Source: Hyphomicrobium sp. NDB2Meth4
GTDB taxonomy: Bacteria; Pseudomonadota; Alphaproteobacteria; Rhizobiales; Hyphomicrobiaceae
DNA length: 64,000 bases
Reading direction: 5' to 3'
Assembly: GCF_900117445.1 (NCBI RefSeq)
Contig: NZ_FPEJ01000005.1
Span: 310,001 to 374,000, forward strand
The number at the start of each line of letters is the position of its first letter. Within the stretch, counting starts at the first letter, position 1. Positions 8,049 to 16,655 of the stretch are shown one piece after another. A program made the translations under genes and the position numbers. Below the pieces are notes generated by a model. That model saw only the letters and a program-made list of their open reading frames with translations. It had not been told where the DNA came from and searched no databases.

Positions 8049-10071
8049 CCTGATGGGCGGACCGGCGATGGTCGAGGCGTCGTCCGGTCCGGGCGATGCC
8101 GCTAGCTACGCGCCACCGCCGAACGTTCCCGATGCGGCTACGATCGCGCGGCTGGCAAATGCGTTCTACGCAGCCCCGCCCTCCCCGCCGCTACCGGGGC
8201 CGGGTGCGGCGTTGCCTTCCGCTCCCGTGTTCGCCGCCGAGCCGCTCTACAATTCCATTCCCGGAACGCCGGCGCTGACACTGCCTCTGTCTCCCAATCT
8301 CAATCCGGGCCTGCCGCCGGTGCCGATGCCCTCATCGGGCGCAGCACAGCCATCGGCACATGTGTTCGCGCTCGAGCCGCTGGTGGCGCAGGTGCAATCG
8401 CCGGCCTCTCCTCCTACGGTTACGCCGCAAGCCGAAAATGTCGGACGCGGTGACTCGCCCGGCGCTCCCGTTGCAATTGCGGCTTCGGAAGCGCCCGCAA
8501 CAATGGGGGCCGACCCGAACTTTGCCTCGCTGCCGTTCTCACTGGGCGATGCTCTCGCGTTCGTTCCAAGCTTCGATGATGTCGCGAGCCCTTACGGGCC
8601 CGGCACGCTGAGCGGTCCAGCCGAGAACTCCGCGGTTCCCGGCAGCACGTACTCATTCCTTGAACGCGGCGCTCCCTCAGCGTTCGACCCGACGCCGCCA
8701 ACCGCTGCGCCAGCTAAGCCCAATCCCAGCGCGAACCTGCCGTTTGCATACCAGGCTTCAGTGCTCGATCTTACGGCGCTCGGCTATCAGCATCGTTCCG
8801 ACCTCGGCGTGCCGGCGACTGGCATAACCGGTGTGCGCCCATTCGACCCTCGTGCGATCCGGCGCGATTTTCCGATCCTGCAGCAGAACGTCAACGGCCG
8901 GCCCCTGGTCTGGCTCGACAACGGCGCCACCACGCAGAAGCCCCAGAGCGTGATCGATCGGCTCGTCTACTTCTACGAAAACGAGAACTCCAACATCCAC
9001 CGTGGCGCCCACACGCTGGCCGCGCGCTCTACCGATGCATATGAGGCGGCGCGCGCCAAGGTGCGTGCGTTTATCAATGCGCCCTCGCCCGATAGCATCA
9101 TCTTCGTGCGCGGTACGACCGAGGGCATAAACCTCATCGCCAAGGCGTGCGGTGGCCGCAACGTCGGCGAGGGCGACGAAATCGTCATCACGCACCTAGA
9201 GCACCACGCCAACATCGTTCCCTGGCAGCAACTTGCCGCCGAAAAAGGCGCCGTGTTGAAAGTGGCGCCGGTCGACAACTCCGGACAGATCATTCTCGCG
9301 GAGTACGAGAAGCTGTTCACGCCGCGCACACGCGTTGCGTCCATGACTCAAGTCTCGAACGCGCTCGGCACCGTTGCTCCCATCGCCGATATGGTTGCCA
9401 TCGCACACCGCCATGGCGCAATCGCGATCGTCGATGGCGCGCAGTCGGTCTCGCATATGCCGATCGACGTGCAGGCCCTCGATGCGGACTTCTTCGTGTT
9501 TTCCGGTCACAAGATGTTCGCCCCGACCGGTATCGGTGCGGTGTACGGGCGCCCCAGCATCCTTGAAGCGATGCCACCCTGGCAGGGCGGCGGCAACATG
9601 ATCCAGGACGTCACCTTCGAGAAGACGACGTTCCACGGCGCACCGGCGCGCTTCGAAGCCGGCACTGGCAACATTGCGGACGCCGTGGGTCTCGGCGCGG
9701 CGATCGACTATCTCATGACCATCGGCATGAGCAACATCGCCGCGTACGAGCACGAGTTGCTCGGCTATCTAACGCAAGGGCTATTGAGCGTTCCGGGTCT
9801 GCGCATCATCGGGACGGCGAACGAGAAGGCAGGCGTCGCCTCGTTCGTGCTTGACGACTGCAGGGTGGAAGACGTCGGCAAGGCGCTAGCGGCCGAGGGC
9901 ATAGCGGTGCGTGCCGGCCATCACTGCGCGCAGCCGATCCTGCGCCGCTTCGGCCTCGAGGCGACAGTGCGGCCCTCGCTCGCGTTGTACAACACCACCG
10001 ATGATGTCGATGCGTTGGTGACGACGTTGCTGCGGATCCAGTCCGGACGGGGCAAGCGCGGCACTAAATAG
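8026..10071 (+). CDS. Encapsulated cysteine desulfurase with disordered cargo-targeting domain
   Basis: This is a PLP enzyme that takes sulfur from L-cysteine, giving alanine and enzyme-bound persulfide. The catalytic part (about residues 272-681) is SufS-like: PLP lysine K496 in VFSGHKMFAPTGIG, substrate region THLEHHANIVPWQ, and catalytic Cys634 in VRAGHHCAQP. The first ~250 residues are low-complexity, rich in Pro, Ala and Ser, and not part of the enzyme fold, as expected for the cargo domain that docks family 2A desulfurases inside encapsulins. This domain holds a repeated element (residues 60-75 and 105-119). The ATG at 8026 overlaps the shell gene by 23 bases; an in-frame ATG at 7984 is less likely. 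Confidence 0.92.
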   Translation: MTIPQQSDLMGGPAMVEASSGPGDAASYAPPPNVPDAATIARLANAFYAAPPSPPLPGPGAALPSAPVFAAEPLYNSIPGTPALTLPLSPNLNPGLPPVPMPSSGAAQPSAHVFALEPLVAQVQSPASPPTVTPQAENVGRGDSPGAPVAIAASEAPATMGADPNFASLPFSLGDALAFVPSFDDVASPYGPGTLSGPAENSAVPGSTYSFLERGAPSAFDPTPPTAAPAKPNPSANLPFAYQASVLDLTALGYQHRSDLGVPATGITGVRPFDPRAIRRDFPILQQNVNGRPLVWLDNGATTQKPQSVIDRLVYFYENENSNIHRGAHTLAARSTDAYEAARAKVRAFINAPSPDSIIFVRGTTEGINLIAKACGGRNVGEGDEIVITHLEHHANIVPWQQLAAEKGAVLKVAPVDNSGQIILAEYEKLFTPRTRVASMTQVSNALGTVAPIADMVAIAHRHGAIAIVDGAQSVSHMPIDVQALDADFFVFSGHKMFAPTGIGAVYGRPSILEAMPPWQGGGNMIQDVTFEKTTFHGAPARFEAGTGNIADAVGLGAAIDYLMTIGMSNIAAYEHELLGYLTQGLLSVPGLRIIGTANEKAGVASFVLDDCRVEDVGKALAAEGIAVRAGHHCAQPILRRFGLEATVRPSLALYNTTDDVDALVTTLLRIQSGRGKRGTK

Positions 10072-10109
10072 AGCTTGCCTTCTACTTACAGTTGGGCGAG
10101 GGACGCTGC

Positions 10110-10883
10110 ATGCGTTCTCTCGCCCAATCCGTTTCCGCCGATTTTGCCGGCGTTGAGTTCGTCCTAACCGACATGGACGACACGCTGACTTATCGTGGCC
10201 GATTGGCGGCCGCGACGTTCGACGCGCTGGAGAGGCTGCAGGACGCGGGAATCAAGGTCATTCCAGTTACTGCGGCCCCTGCAGGCTGGTGCGATCAGAT
10301 GGTTCGCATGTGGCCCGTCGATGCCGTCGTCGGGGAAAACGGCGGTGTCACCATGCTGCGTCGCGACACATCCATCGAGTACGCATTCTGGAGCAGAGAA
10401 GCGCGCGGTGAGGCGACGTGTCGGCTTGCTGCGTTGCGTGCAGACATTGCCTCGCGCTTTCCCTCGGCAACTCTGGCCAGCGATCAGCCGTTCCGGCTTA
10501 CCAGCCTCGCCTTCAACCGCCCGAGCGATGGTGATGACACGACCAGGCTATGCGCGTTCATTCGCGCAAGTGGGGCCGATGCTGTGGTGAATTCGCTTTG
10601 GGTGCTCGCGTATTTCGGGGGATACGACAAGCTCTCGGCTGCGCGACGGTTACTCGCATACGCTTATGGCGTCGATATAGATTCTCAGCGTGACGCCGTG
10701 GTCTATGTTGGAGATTCGGCAAACGATGCGCCCATGTTCGCCCACTTTCCGCGATCGGTGGGTGTCAGAACAGTGGTCGAGCATCTGGCGGAAATCGAGA
10801 AACCGCCGGAGTGGATTACGCGTGGCCCGGGCGGCTCCGGCTTTGTCGAGGTTGCAAACTCCGTGCTGGCGGCGCGTCGATAG
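10110..10883 (+). CDS. HAD-superfamily (subclass IIB) phosphatase
   Basis: A 257-residue hydrolase. HAD motif I is FVLTDMDDTLTYRG with the nucleophile Asp in DMDDT. Motif II is near VIPVTAAPAG, and the C-terminal motif IV is VVYVGDSANDAPMF. The large insert between motifs II and III places it with Cof/sucrose-phosphatase-like members. The ATG at 10110 lies 7 bases after GAGGG and 38 bases after the desulfurase stop, so it probably shares the encapsulin transcript. The substrate is unknown. Its link to sulfur metabolism comes only from position. Confidence 0.8.
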   Translation: MRSLAQSVSADFAGVEFVLTDMDDTLTYRGRLAAATFDALERLQDAGIKVIPVTAAPAGWCDQMVRMWPVDAVVGENGGVTMLRRDTSIEYAFWSREARGEATCRLAALRADIASRFPSATLASDQPFRLTSLAFNRPSDGDDTTRLCAFIRASGADAVVNSLWVLAYFGGYDKLSAARRLLAYAYGVDIDSQRDAVVYVGDSANDAPMFAHFPRSVGVRTVVEHLAEIEKPPEWITRGPGGSGFVEVANSVLAARR

Positions 10884-10905
10884 CGCAGCTCACACGCGCC
10901 GCGGC

Positions 10906-10917
10906 GATTATAAGCTT
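10906..10917. promoter_or_regulatory. Candidate sulfur-regulator site upstream of sbp
   Basis: GATTATAAGCTT lies 73 bases before the sulfate-binding protein gene. It shares ATAAGCTT with the region upstream of cysB (13901-13912). This is suggestive of a common CysB-type operator, but short. Confidence 0.3.
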
Positions 10918-10989
10918 CGCTCTATTTCTTCGTTCTCACCAATCCTTCTCCACTCCTAGGTTGCACGACTTCAACATCGGGAGGGGGGC

Positions 10990-12045
10990 ATGGTCCTTCA
11001 TCGCACTAGAGTTGGCGCAAGCATCGCCATCGCGGCACTCGCCGTCGCAGCATTCGCCGCAGTGGCGAGCGCTCAGGAACAGAAGCCCGCTGAACCTGCC
11101 GCGACACCAGCTTCTGCCAACGTGTTGCTGAACGCATCTTACGACGTCTCGCGGGAGCTCTATAAAGACATCAACGCTGCCTTCATCGCCGACTGGAAGA
11201 AGAAGACGGGTGAGCCCGTCACCATCAACCAGTCTCACGGCGGTTCGACCAAGCAGGCTCTCGCTGTGATCAATGGTCTGGACCCTGACGTCGTAACATT
11301 CAATCAGGCGCCCGATATCGACATCCTGGTCAAGCCGGGGCTTGTCTCGGCCGACTGGCGCAAAGCGTTCCCGAACGATGCTTCGCCCTACACCTCCACA
11401 TCAGTGTTCCTCGTCCGCAAGGGTAACCCCAAGGGCATCAAGGACTGGGATGATCTAGCCAAGTCCGGCATCAGCGTCATCGTCCCCAATCCCAAGACGT
11501 CCGGCAACGGACGTTACACCTACCTTGCGGCGTGGGGCTATGGCCTGAAGAAGTCGGGCAACGAGGCGGGCGCGCGGGGCTTCGTATCAAAGGTGTTCGC
11601 CAACGTGCCTGTGCTCGACGGCGGAGGACGCGGTGCAACGACCACCTTCACCCAGCGCAATACCGGCGATGTGCTCGTCACTTTCGAGAGCGAGGCTAAG
11701 CTGATCGGCAAGGAGCTGGGAGAGGATAAGTTCGATATCGTCTACCCGTCCGTGAGCATCGTTGCCGAGCCGCCTGTGGCGATCGTCAATCCGGTGGTCG
11801 ATAAACGCGGCACCCGCAAAATCGCCGAGGCGTATCTGAACTTCCTCTATTCGCCCGAGGGACAGAGGATTATCGCCAAACACGGGCTGCGTCCGCGCAA
11901 CGCTGAGGTTCTCAGCGCGAACGCGACTGAGTTCCCGGTGATCGAGACGTTCCGCGTCGAGGACCTGCTCGGAGGTTGGGAGGCAGTCAAGAAGCAGCAC
12001 TTCGCCGACGGCGCGACCTACGATCAGATTACGATCAAACAGTGA
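10990..12045 (+). CDS. sbp: Periplasmic sulfate/thiosulfate-binding protein
   Basis: This 351-residue protein has a Sec signal peptide (about residues 1-29) and the Sbp/CysP fold: LLNASYDVSRELYKDINAAF, the sulfate-contact segment NQSHGGSTKQA, VIVPNPKTSGNGRY and DVLVTFESEAKLIG. It binds sulfate or thiosulfate for a CysTWA importer. No cysT, cysW or cysA is present in the window, so this is an orphan copy that must dock with a transporter encoded elsewhere. The ATG follows a purine-rich GGGAGGGGGG. Sbp and CysP cannot be separated with certainty by eye. Confidence 0.88.
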   Translation: MVLHRTRVGASIAIAALAVAAFAAVASAQEQKPAEPAATPASANVLLNASYDVSRELYKDINAAFIADWKKKTGEPVTINQSHGGSTKQALAVINGLDPDVVTFNQAPDIDILVKPGLVSADWRKAFPNDASPYTSTSVFLVRKGNPKGIKDWDDLAKSGISVIVPNPKTSGNGRYTYLAAWGYGLKKSGNEAGARGFVSKVFANVPVLDGGGRGATTTFTQRNTGDVLVTFESEAKLIGKELGEDKFDIVYPSVSIVAEPPVAIVNPVVDKRGTRKIAEAYLNFLYSPEGQRIIAKHGLRPRNAEVLSANATEFPVIETFRVEDLLGGWEAVKKQHFADGATYDQITIKQ

Positions 12046-12057
12046 ATGGTCTGGGCG

Positions 12058-12096
12058 GAGCAGGGCTTGATAAAGGCTTCACCTCAAGCCCTGCTC
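12058..12096. terminator. Bidirectional hairpin between convergent genes
   Basis: A perfect 12-base inverted repeat (GAGCAGGGCTTG at 12058-12069 and CAAGCCCTGCTC at 12085-12096) sits between the stops of sbp and the convergent hydrolase-like gene. There is no long T run, so termination is likely but not certain. Confidence 0.55.
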
Positions 12097-12098
12097 AC

Positions 12099-12671
12099 TC
12101 AGATGGCGCGTGCCAGATGCGGGGTCTCGCGCAATGCGAGCTGCGGCATCCTCGTCTGCGCCGAAGAACGGAGCCCGTCAAGGAGTCGCAGAGCTTGCGG
12201 CCACGGGCCAAAGCCGCTCGCCGGATCCACACATCCGGCACGGCCCAGTTCAATCAGGTCGCAGCTCCAGTAGTTCGCCCAGAATGCTGCTTTACTCGAT
12301 CTCAGATAAGGATCGTTGCTACTCGCGGCGATCGCTGCGGGAAATGGCAGCGGCTCCTCGGGTAGCATCCACGCCAACCGCAATGCGTCCGCATCGAACG
12401 GCGCCACGAGAAGTGCGCTGGCAACGCGACCCGGACAATCCATCGATGCCCGCAACGCTGCCAAGCAGCCAAACCCGTGCGCAACCACGGTCGCAGGCTC
12501 GGCGCACTTGCTGATCTCTGCCCTCACTGCAGATGACCATTCGAGCAGGTCGAGAGAGCTTAGGTCTTTCTGAGTAACGCGGCGCGTGTCGGGAAGGACG
12601 CCTTCGATCCAACGGAGCCAGTGACCGGCGCCGCCGCCGTCAAGGCCAGGAACTACGAGAGTGGTCGTCAT
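12099..12671 (-). CDS. RBBP9/YdeN-family alpha/beta-hydrolase, apparently inactive
   Basis: This 190-residue protein belongs to the RBBP9/YdeN serine-hydrolase family: VVPGLDGGGAGHWLRW near the N-terminus, ASSNDPYL and ASGFGPWP near the end. Two of three expected catalytic residues are missing. The nucleophile elbow reads VAHGFGCLA with Gly66 in place of Ser, and the position of the usual His in GHIN reads GCVD with Cys147. Asp120 is kept. The ATG at 12671 follows GAGG with 7 bases. It may be a pseudoenzyme with a binding or regulatory role. It sits between sbp and cysB, and relatives often occur near sulfate genes. Confidence 0.8.
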   Translation of the reverse strand: MTTTLVVPGLDGGGAGHWLRWIEGVLPDTRRVTQKDLSSLDLLEWSSAVRAEISKCAEPATVVAHGFGCLAALRASMDCPGRVASALLVAPFDADALRLAWMLPEEPLPFPAAIAASSNDPYLRSSKAAFWANYWSCDLIELGRAGCVDPASGFGPWPQALRLLDGLRSSAQTRMPQLALRETPHLARAI

Positions 12672-12860
12672 GGTGATGCCTCGCGTAGTGAGCGTTTTGT
12701 CCTCAGTCTTCGCTAACCATCCCCTGGATTGACATTCCCTGTTTGAAGTTCTGCACGCCAGCCTACGCCGGCAATGCCACGCGGCAACCAAGAATTCAGA
12801 ATGTCCATATTCCAATTCCTGATGTCGCGAGGATCATTCTACGCCTGCCGCGGCGCTCAA

Positions 12861-13799
12861 CTATGCTCCTGACGTCGTCTCACCTTTGACAACGGCGCGC
12901 AGTCTCTTCTCGCTCAGCTGCGGCGAGCACATGCTTATGAAGTTATATATGAACCCGCGGAGATAGCGGCCACGACGGACAGCGAGACTGGAGGTGTTCA
13001 CCTCGAAAAGATGGCTGCAGTCGAGCTTTCGCAGTCCTACATCTCGCCCGGCATCGAATGCCATTCCCGCCATGATGCCGACGCCGAGCCCCAGCTCCAC
13101 GCATGATTTAATGACGTCGGCATCGAGCGCAGTAATCGCGATATCGGGTTCGACGCCGGACCCTGCGAACGCGGCGTCAATGCGTGCGCGCCCCGTAACT
13201 CCATCGTCGTAAGTGATAATGGGCCACTCAGCGATCGCCGCCAGTGTCAGCGGTCGCACCTGTTCCAGAGGATGCCCAACCGGCACTACCGTGACGTGTT
13301 CCCACTGCACATAAGGAAACGCTGCGAGGCCGGCATGCCCCTCGAGGGTATCGGTTGCAAGCCCGATATCCGCCTTGCCGTCGAGCAAAATGCCCGCGAT
13401 CTCCTTGGCGTTAGCCTGATGCAAGACCAGCCTCACTTGTGGATGGGCCTGCGTGAACTTGGCGAGCACGGGCGGCAGTGCATAGCGCGCTTGCGTATGT
13501 GTCGCCGCAATTCGCAGAGTGCCATCCTCGCCGTCGGCGAGGCGCGCGCCTACCTGCGCCAGGTTATCGACGTCGATCAAAATGCGCTCAATGATCTGCA
13601 GCGCTTCGGCCCCAGCATCGGTCAGGCGGAGCAGCCGCTTGCCCTTGCGCACAAACAGCTCAAGTCCAAGTTCGTCCTCCAGATCCTTGACGTGCTTACT
13701 GACGCCCGACTGGGACGTCAAAAGCACGTTCGCGACCTCGGTCAGATTGAAATTGCACCGCGCGGTCTCGCGCATGATGCGAAGCTGTTGAAAGTTCAT
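12861..13799 (-). CDS. cysB: CysB/Cbl-type LysR regulator of sulfur assimilation
   Basis: This 312-residue protein starts MNFQQLRIMRETARCNFNLTEVANVLLTSQSGVSKHVKDLE, nearly the textbook CysB helix-turn-helix region. The rest is the effector domain (IAATHTQARYALPPVL, then SCVELGLGVGIMAG). CysB proteins activate sulfate and sulfonate genes when cysteine is low, sensing acetylserine, sulfate or thiosulfate. The gene is transcribed toward the hydrolase-like gene. Placed at the edge of the sulfur island, it is the obvious candidate to control ssu, encapsulin and sbp transcription. CysB and its paralog Cbl cannot be told apart here. Confidence 0.9.
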   Translation of the reverse strand: MNFQQLRIMRETARCNFNLTEVANVLLTSQSGVSKHVKDLEDELGLELFVRKGKRLLRLTDAGAEALQIIERILIDVDNLAQVGARLADGEDGTLRIAATHTQARYALPPVLAKFTQAHPQVRLVLHQANAKEIAGILLDGKADIGLATDTLEGHAGLAAFPYVQWEHVTVVPVGHPLEQVRPLTLAAIAEWPIITYDDGVTGRARIDAAFAGSGVEPDIAITALDADVIKSCVELGLGVGIMAGMAFDAGRDVGLRKLDCSHLFEVNTSSLAVRRGRYLRGFIYNFISMCSPQLSEKRLRAVVKGETTSGA

Positions 13800-14259
13800 G
13801 CTCGCACTGCGGGCCGCTCGCGCTGCGCCCGCATCTTCCCACCGCTGAATGCCCAGCTCAACGTAAGCGCGCTGCTGAACGCGCGGAATAAAGTTATTCT
13901 GATAAGCTTATGAAGAACGCTGGTTTGAGCAGACCCTCAGCGATAGCTCCCGAACGTTGACGAAGCCGGAACCGTGCTGCCGACTTGCTCGTAAGGGCAA
14001 TTCCTCGGGAGTTCGAGTAGCGTGGTGGGCAAAGCCACCGGCTCTGGTTTGCCTAGGGTCGCTTGACGATCGACAGCGGAAGTGAACTGTCCGGCGCCGA
14101 GGGCCAAAAGCGGCCCACGCAAATTTCACACAAGCCACGGGCCATCGCGGCAACAGCGACGGGATCGCGAGCCAGCTGCTCGAGCGGATAACCTCACGTT
14201 GGTCGGGCGACGGAATGATCCTTAGGCCGACGCAAGAAGCGAGCACACGGCGACGCTTC
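13800..14259. promoter_or_regulatory. cysB upstream region and gap to hypF
   Basis: This 460-base region has no convincing gene; the overlapping 140-residue frame on the minus strand lacks any recognisable domain. At 13888-13912 there is an AT-rich block with two adjacent palindrome-like elements (ATAAAGTTAT and ATAAGCTTAT), fitting CysB-type autoregulation. Nothing further is seen in 13920-14259. No terminator was found after hypF. Confidence 0.4.
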
Positions 14260-16644
14260 TTACTTCGACACGCGTCGATCCGCGATGGCGCGCGCTGCGG
14301 CGATAACGGCTTGGCCAAGAGCGATGCCCCCATCGTTGGCCGGCACGCGCTGCGGGGTTAGGACGTCGACACCGCCAGCGCGCAGCCGCCGCGTGGTCTC
14401 AGCTAGTAGCAACCGGTTCTGCATAGTGCCGCCCGAGAGCACCACCCGACGGATTCGCCGCCGACGGGCGATGTCGAGGCCGAGCCGCGCGGTTCCATCC
14501 GCTAGTCCAATGTGAAAGCGCGCGGCGATCACCTCGCGCGAGACGCCGGCCGCGACATCGTCCAGCAGCGCGCGCCATAGCGCGCCCCAACCGATGACCT
14601 GCGGTGAACTGCCTTCGATGTCGACGTGATAGCCCGCGCCGGCCTCCTGCAGCCCGCCCTCGGCGAGCACTTCGAGCTCGATGGCCGCCTGCCCCTCATA
14701 AGACACGCCAGCCGTGCAGACGCCGAGCGTTGCTGCCACGGCATCGAAGAGCCTTCCCGCGGAGCTAGATAGCGGCGCGTTGATGCCGCTATTCAGCATC
14801 TTCCTCAGGACGCCTGCCTGCCGCGCGCCCACGTGCCGTACGATCTTAAGGTCAGGAAAACGCGCGGCGACCTCGTCCCAACCGATGAACCGCTCCAAGT
14901 GGGCAAACGCGTTTCGCCACGGCTCTCGCATTGCCTTGGCGCCCCCCACAAGCGCGACCGGTGCGAAACGCGCCAGCCGTTCATAACCTGTGTAGGTGCA
15001 AACCAAGAAATCGCCGCCCCACAAGGCGCCGTCATCTCCAAAGCCAAGCCCATCGAGAACGATCCCCAGTACCGGCGGATCCGAGAGTGGCGCCCCGTGT
15101 TCAGCGAGGCACGCTGCGACGTGCGCGTGATGATGCTGCACCTCGGCGAGCGTGGCACGCTCGTCGGCAGCGATGTTGCGTCCCCAACGGGTCGACAGGT
15201 AATCCGGATGAAGATCGACTGCGACAATATCGGGATCGAAGTCATAGAGCTGCCGATAGAGCTTCAGCGCGGAACGGTAGTCGCTATGGGTCTCTGCATT
15301 CTCGAGATCGCCGATGTGCTGGGAAAGTACAGCCTCTCCGCTGCGCAGGATGCAAAACGTGCTCTTCAGCTCCGCCCCCATTGCGAGGACGCGCGGAACT
15401 CCGGAAAATCCCTGAGGGAGTCGAATGGGTTCGGGCGCATACCCCCGTGCGCGACGTACAATCACCGGCGTGCCGTCAATGACCCGAGCCACGGAGTCAT
15501 CCAGCCGATTGACGATGTCACGATCATGCATCAGCCAGAAGTCGGCGACACCCATGAGGCGCGAGCGGGCTTCAGCATTCTGCGTGCATTGAGGCTCGTC
15601 GCTTCGATTGCCGGAGGTGAGCACGATCGGGCGGCTAAGCGTTTGCATCAATATTTGATGCAACGGCGTATAAGGCAGCATGAACCCAAGGCTCGATTGC
15701 CCGGGAGCCACGCTCGCCGCCAATGTTTCTGCGCGCGGTCTCTTATCGAGCACGACGATTGGCGCCGCTGAGCTATGCAGCAGCCGCGCTTCCGCCGGTC
15801 CAAGCAGAGCATAGCGTGAAATGGCGTCCTCGCTTGACGCCATGACCGCAAATGGCTTGTGATAGCGATGCTTGCGCAATCGCAAGCGAGCGACGGCCTC
15901 CTCGTTAGCGGCGTCGCACGCCAGATGAAAGCCGCCTATGCCTTTAATGGCGACGATGCTTCCGTCGCTGATTAGACGTGCAGTCGCAGCAATTGCGTCC
16001 TCTCCAGGCCTGCGGTTGACCTCCTGACCCGTTGCATCCTCGAGCCAAGCGCGCGGACCGCACTGCGGACAGGCAATCGGCTCGGCGTGGAATCGACGGT
16101 CGGCGGGATCCTCGTATTCACGCCTGCAACTGTCACACATCGCGAACGCGGCCATTGATGTCGCCGCGCGATCGTAAGGGATTGCGCTCACGATCGACAG
16201 CCGCGGACCGCAGTGCGTGCAATTGGAGAATGGGTAGCGATAGCGCCGGTCCGCGGCGTCGAACACTTCCTCTAGGCATGCCGGACACGTGGCGGCATCC
16301 GCAGCGACCCCCGTCGCCACTGCCGCCCGCTTGCTTTGCACGATGCTGAACGCGGCTGGCGCCGGCTTGTCGATGACAGAGAGATCCCGACGCTCGATCG
16401 CGTCGATCCGAGCGAGCGGCGGCGGCTCGGTCGAGAGCGCCGCTTCGAAGCCCACCAAATCGTCCTCCTGACCCCAAGCGCGGATCAGCACGCCCTCGCC
16501 ATCGTTCAGGACCTCGCCCGTAAGGCCGAAGCGCCGTGCCAACCGCCAAACGGTGGGACGAAATCCAACGCCCTGCACCAGGCCACGCACGCGGATCACC
16601 ACCCCGCGAATATCATCTCGTCGATCATGCGAGGCGACTTCCAC
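14260..16644 (-). CDS. hypF: [NiFe]-hydrogenase maturation carbamoyltransferase HypF
   Basis: HypF makes the carbamoyl adenylate used to build the CN ligands of the hydrogenase iron and transfers the group to HypE. Visible domains in order are an acylphosphatase domain (VRGLVQGVGFRPTVWRLA), paired zinc fingers (CPACLEEVFD, CTHCGPR, CDSCRREY, CPQCGPR), a YrdC domain and a Kae1-like carbamoyltransferase domain (HHHAHVAACLAEHG; VVLSGGTMQNRLL). I chose the GTG at 16644, 6 bases after AAGGAG and just past the hupV stop, giving 794 residues. An ATG at 16680 would overlap hupV. It is the last gene of the hup/hyp run. Confidence 0.92.
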   Translation of the reverse strand: MEVASHDRRDDIRGVVIRVRGLVQGVGFRPTVWRLARRFGLTGEVLNDGEGVLIRAWGQEDDLVGFEAALSTEPPPLARIDAIERRDLSVIDKPAPAAFSIVQSKRAAVATGVAADAATCPACLEEVFDAADRRYRYPFSNCTHCGPRLSIVSAIPYDRAATSMAAFAMCDSCRREYEDPADRRFHAEPIACPQCGPRAWLEDATGQEVNRRPGEDAIAATARLISDGSIVAIKGIGGFHLACDAANEEAVARLRLRKHRYHKPFAVMASSEDAISRYALLGPAEARLLHSSAAPIVVLDKRPRAETLAASVAPGQSSLGFMLPYTPLHQILMQTLSRPIVLTSGNRSDEPQCTQNAEARSRLMGVADFWLMHDRDIVNRLDDSVARVIDGTPVIVRRARGYAPEPIRLPQGFSGVPRVLAMGAELKSTFCILRSGEAVLSQHIGDLENAETHSDYRSALKLYRQLYDFDPDIVAVDLHPDYLSTRWGRNIAADERATLAEVQHHHAHVAACLAEHGAPLSDPPVLGIVLDGLGFGDDGALWGGDFLVCTYTGYERLARFAPVALVGGAKAMREPWRNAFAHLERFIGWDEVAARFPDLKIVRHVGARQAGVLRKMLNSGINAPLSSSAGRLFDAVAATLGVCTAGVSYEGQAAIELEVLAEGGLQEAGAGYHVDIEGSSPQVIGWGALWRALLDDVAAGVSREVIAARFHIGLADGTARLGLDIARRRRIRRVVLSGGTMQNRLLLAETTRRLRAGGVDVLTPQRVPANDGGIALGQAVIAAARAIADRRVSK

Positions 16645-16655
16645 GCTGCACTCCT

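Noticed and set aside
13908-14333. Minus-strand frame of 141 codons between cysB and hypF
   Set aside because: Overlaps the hypF 3' end, no domain, no good ribosome-binding site.
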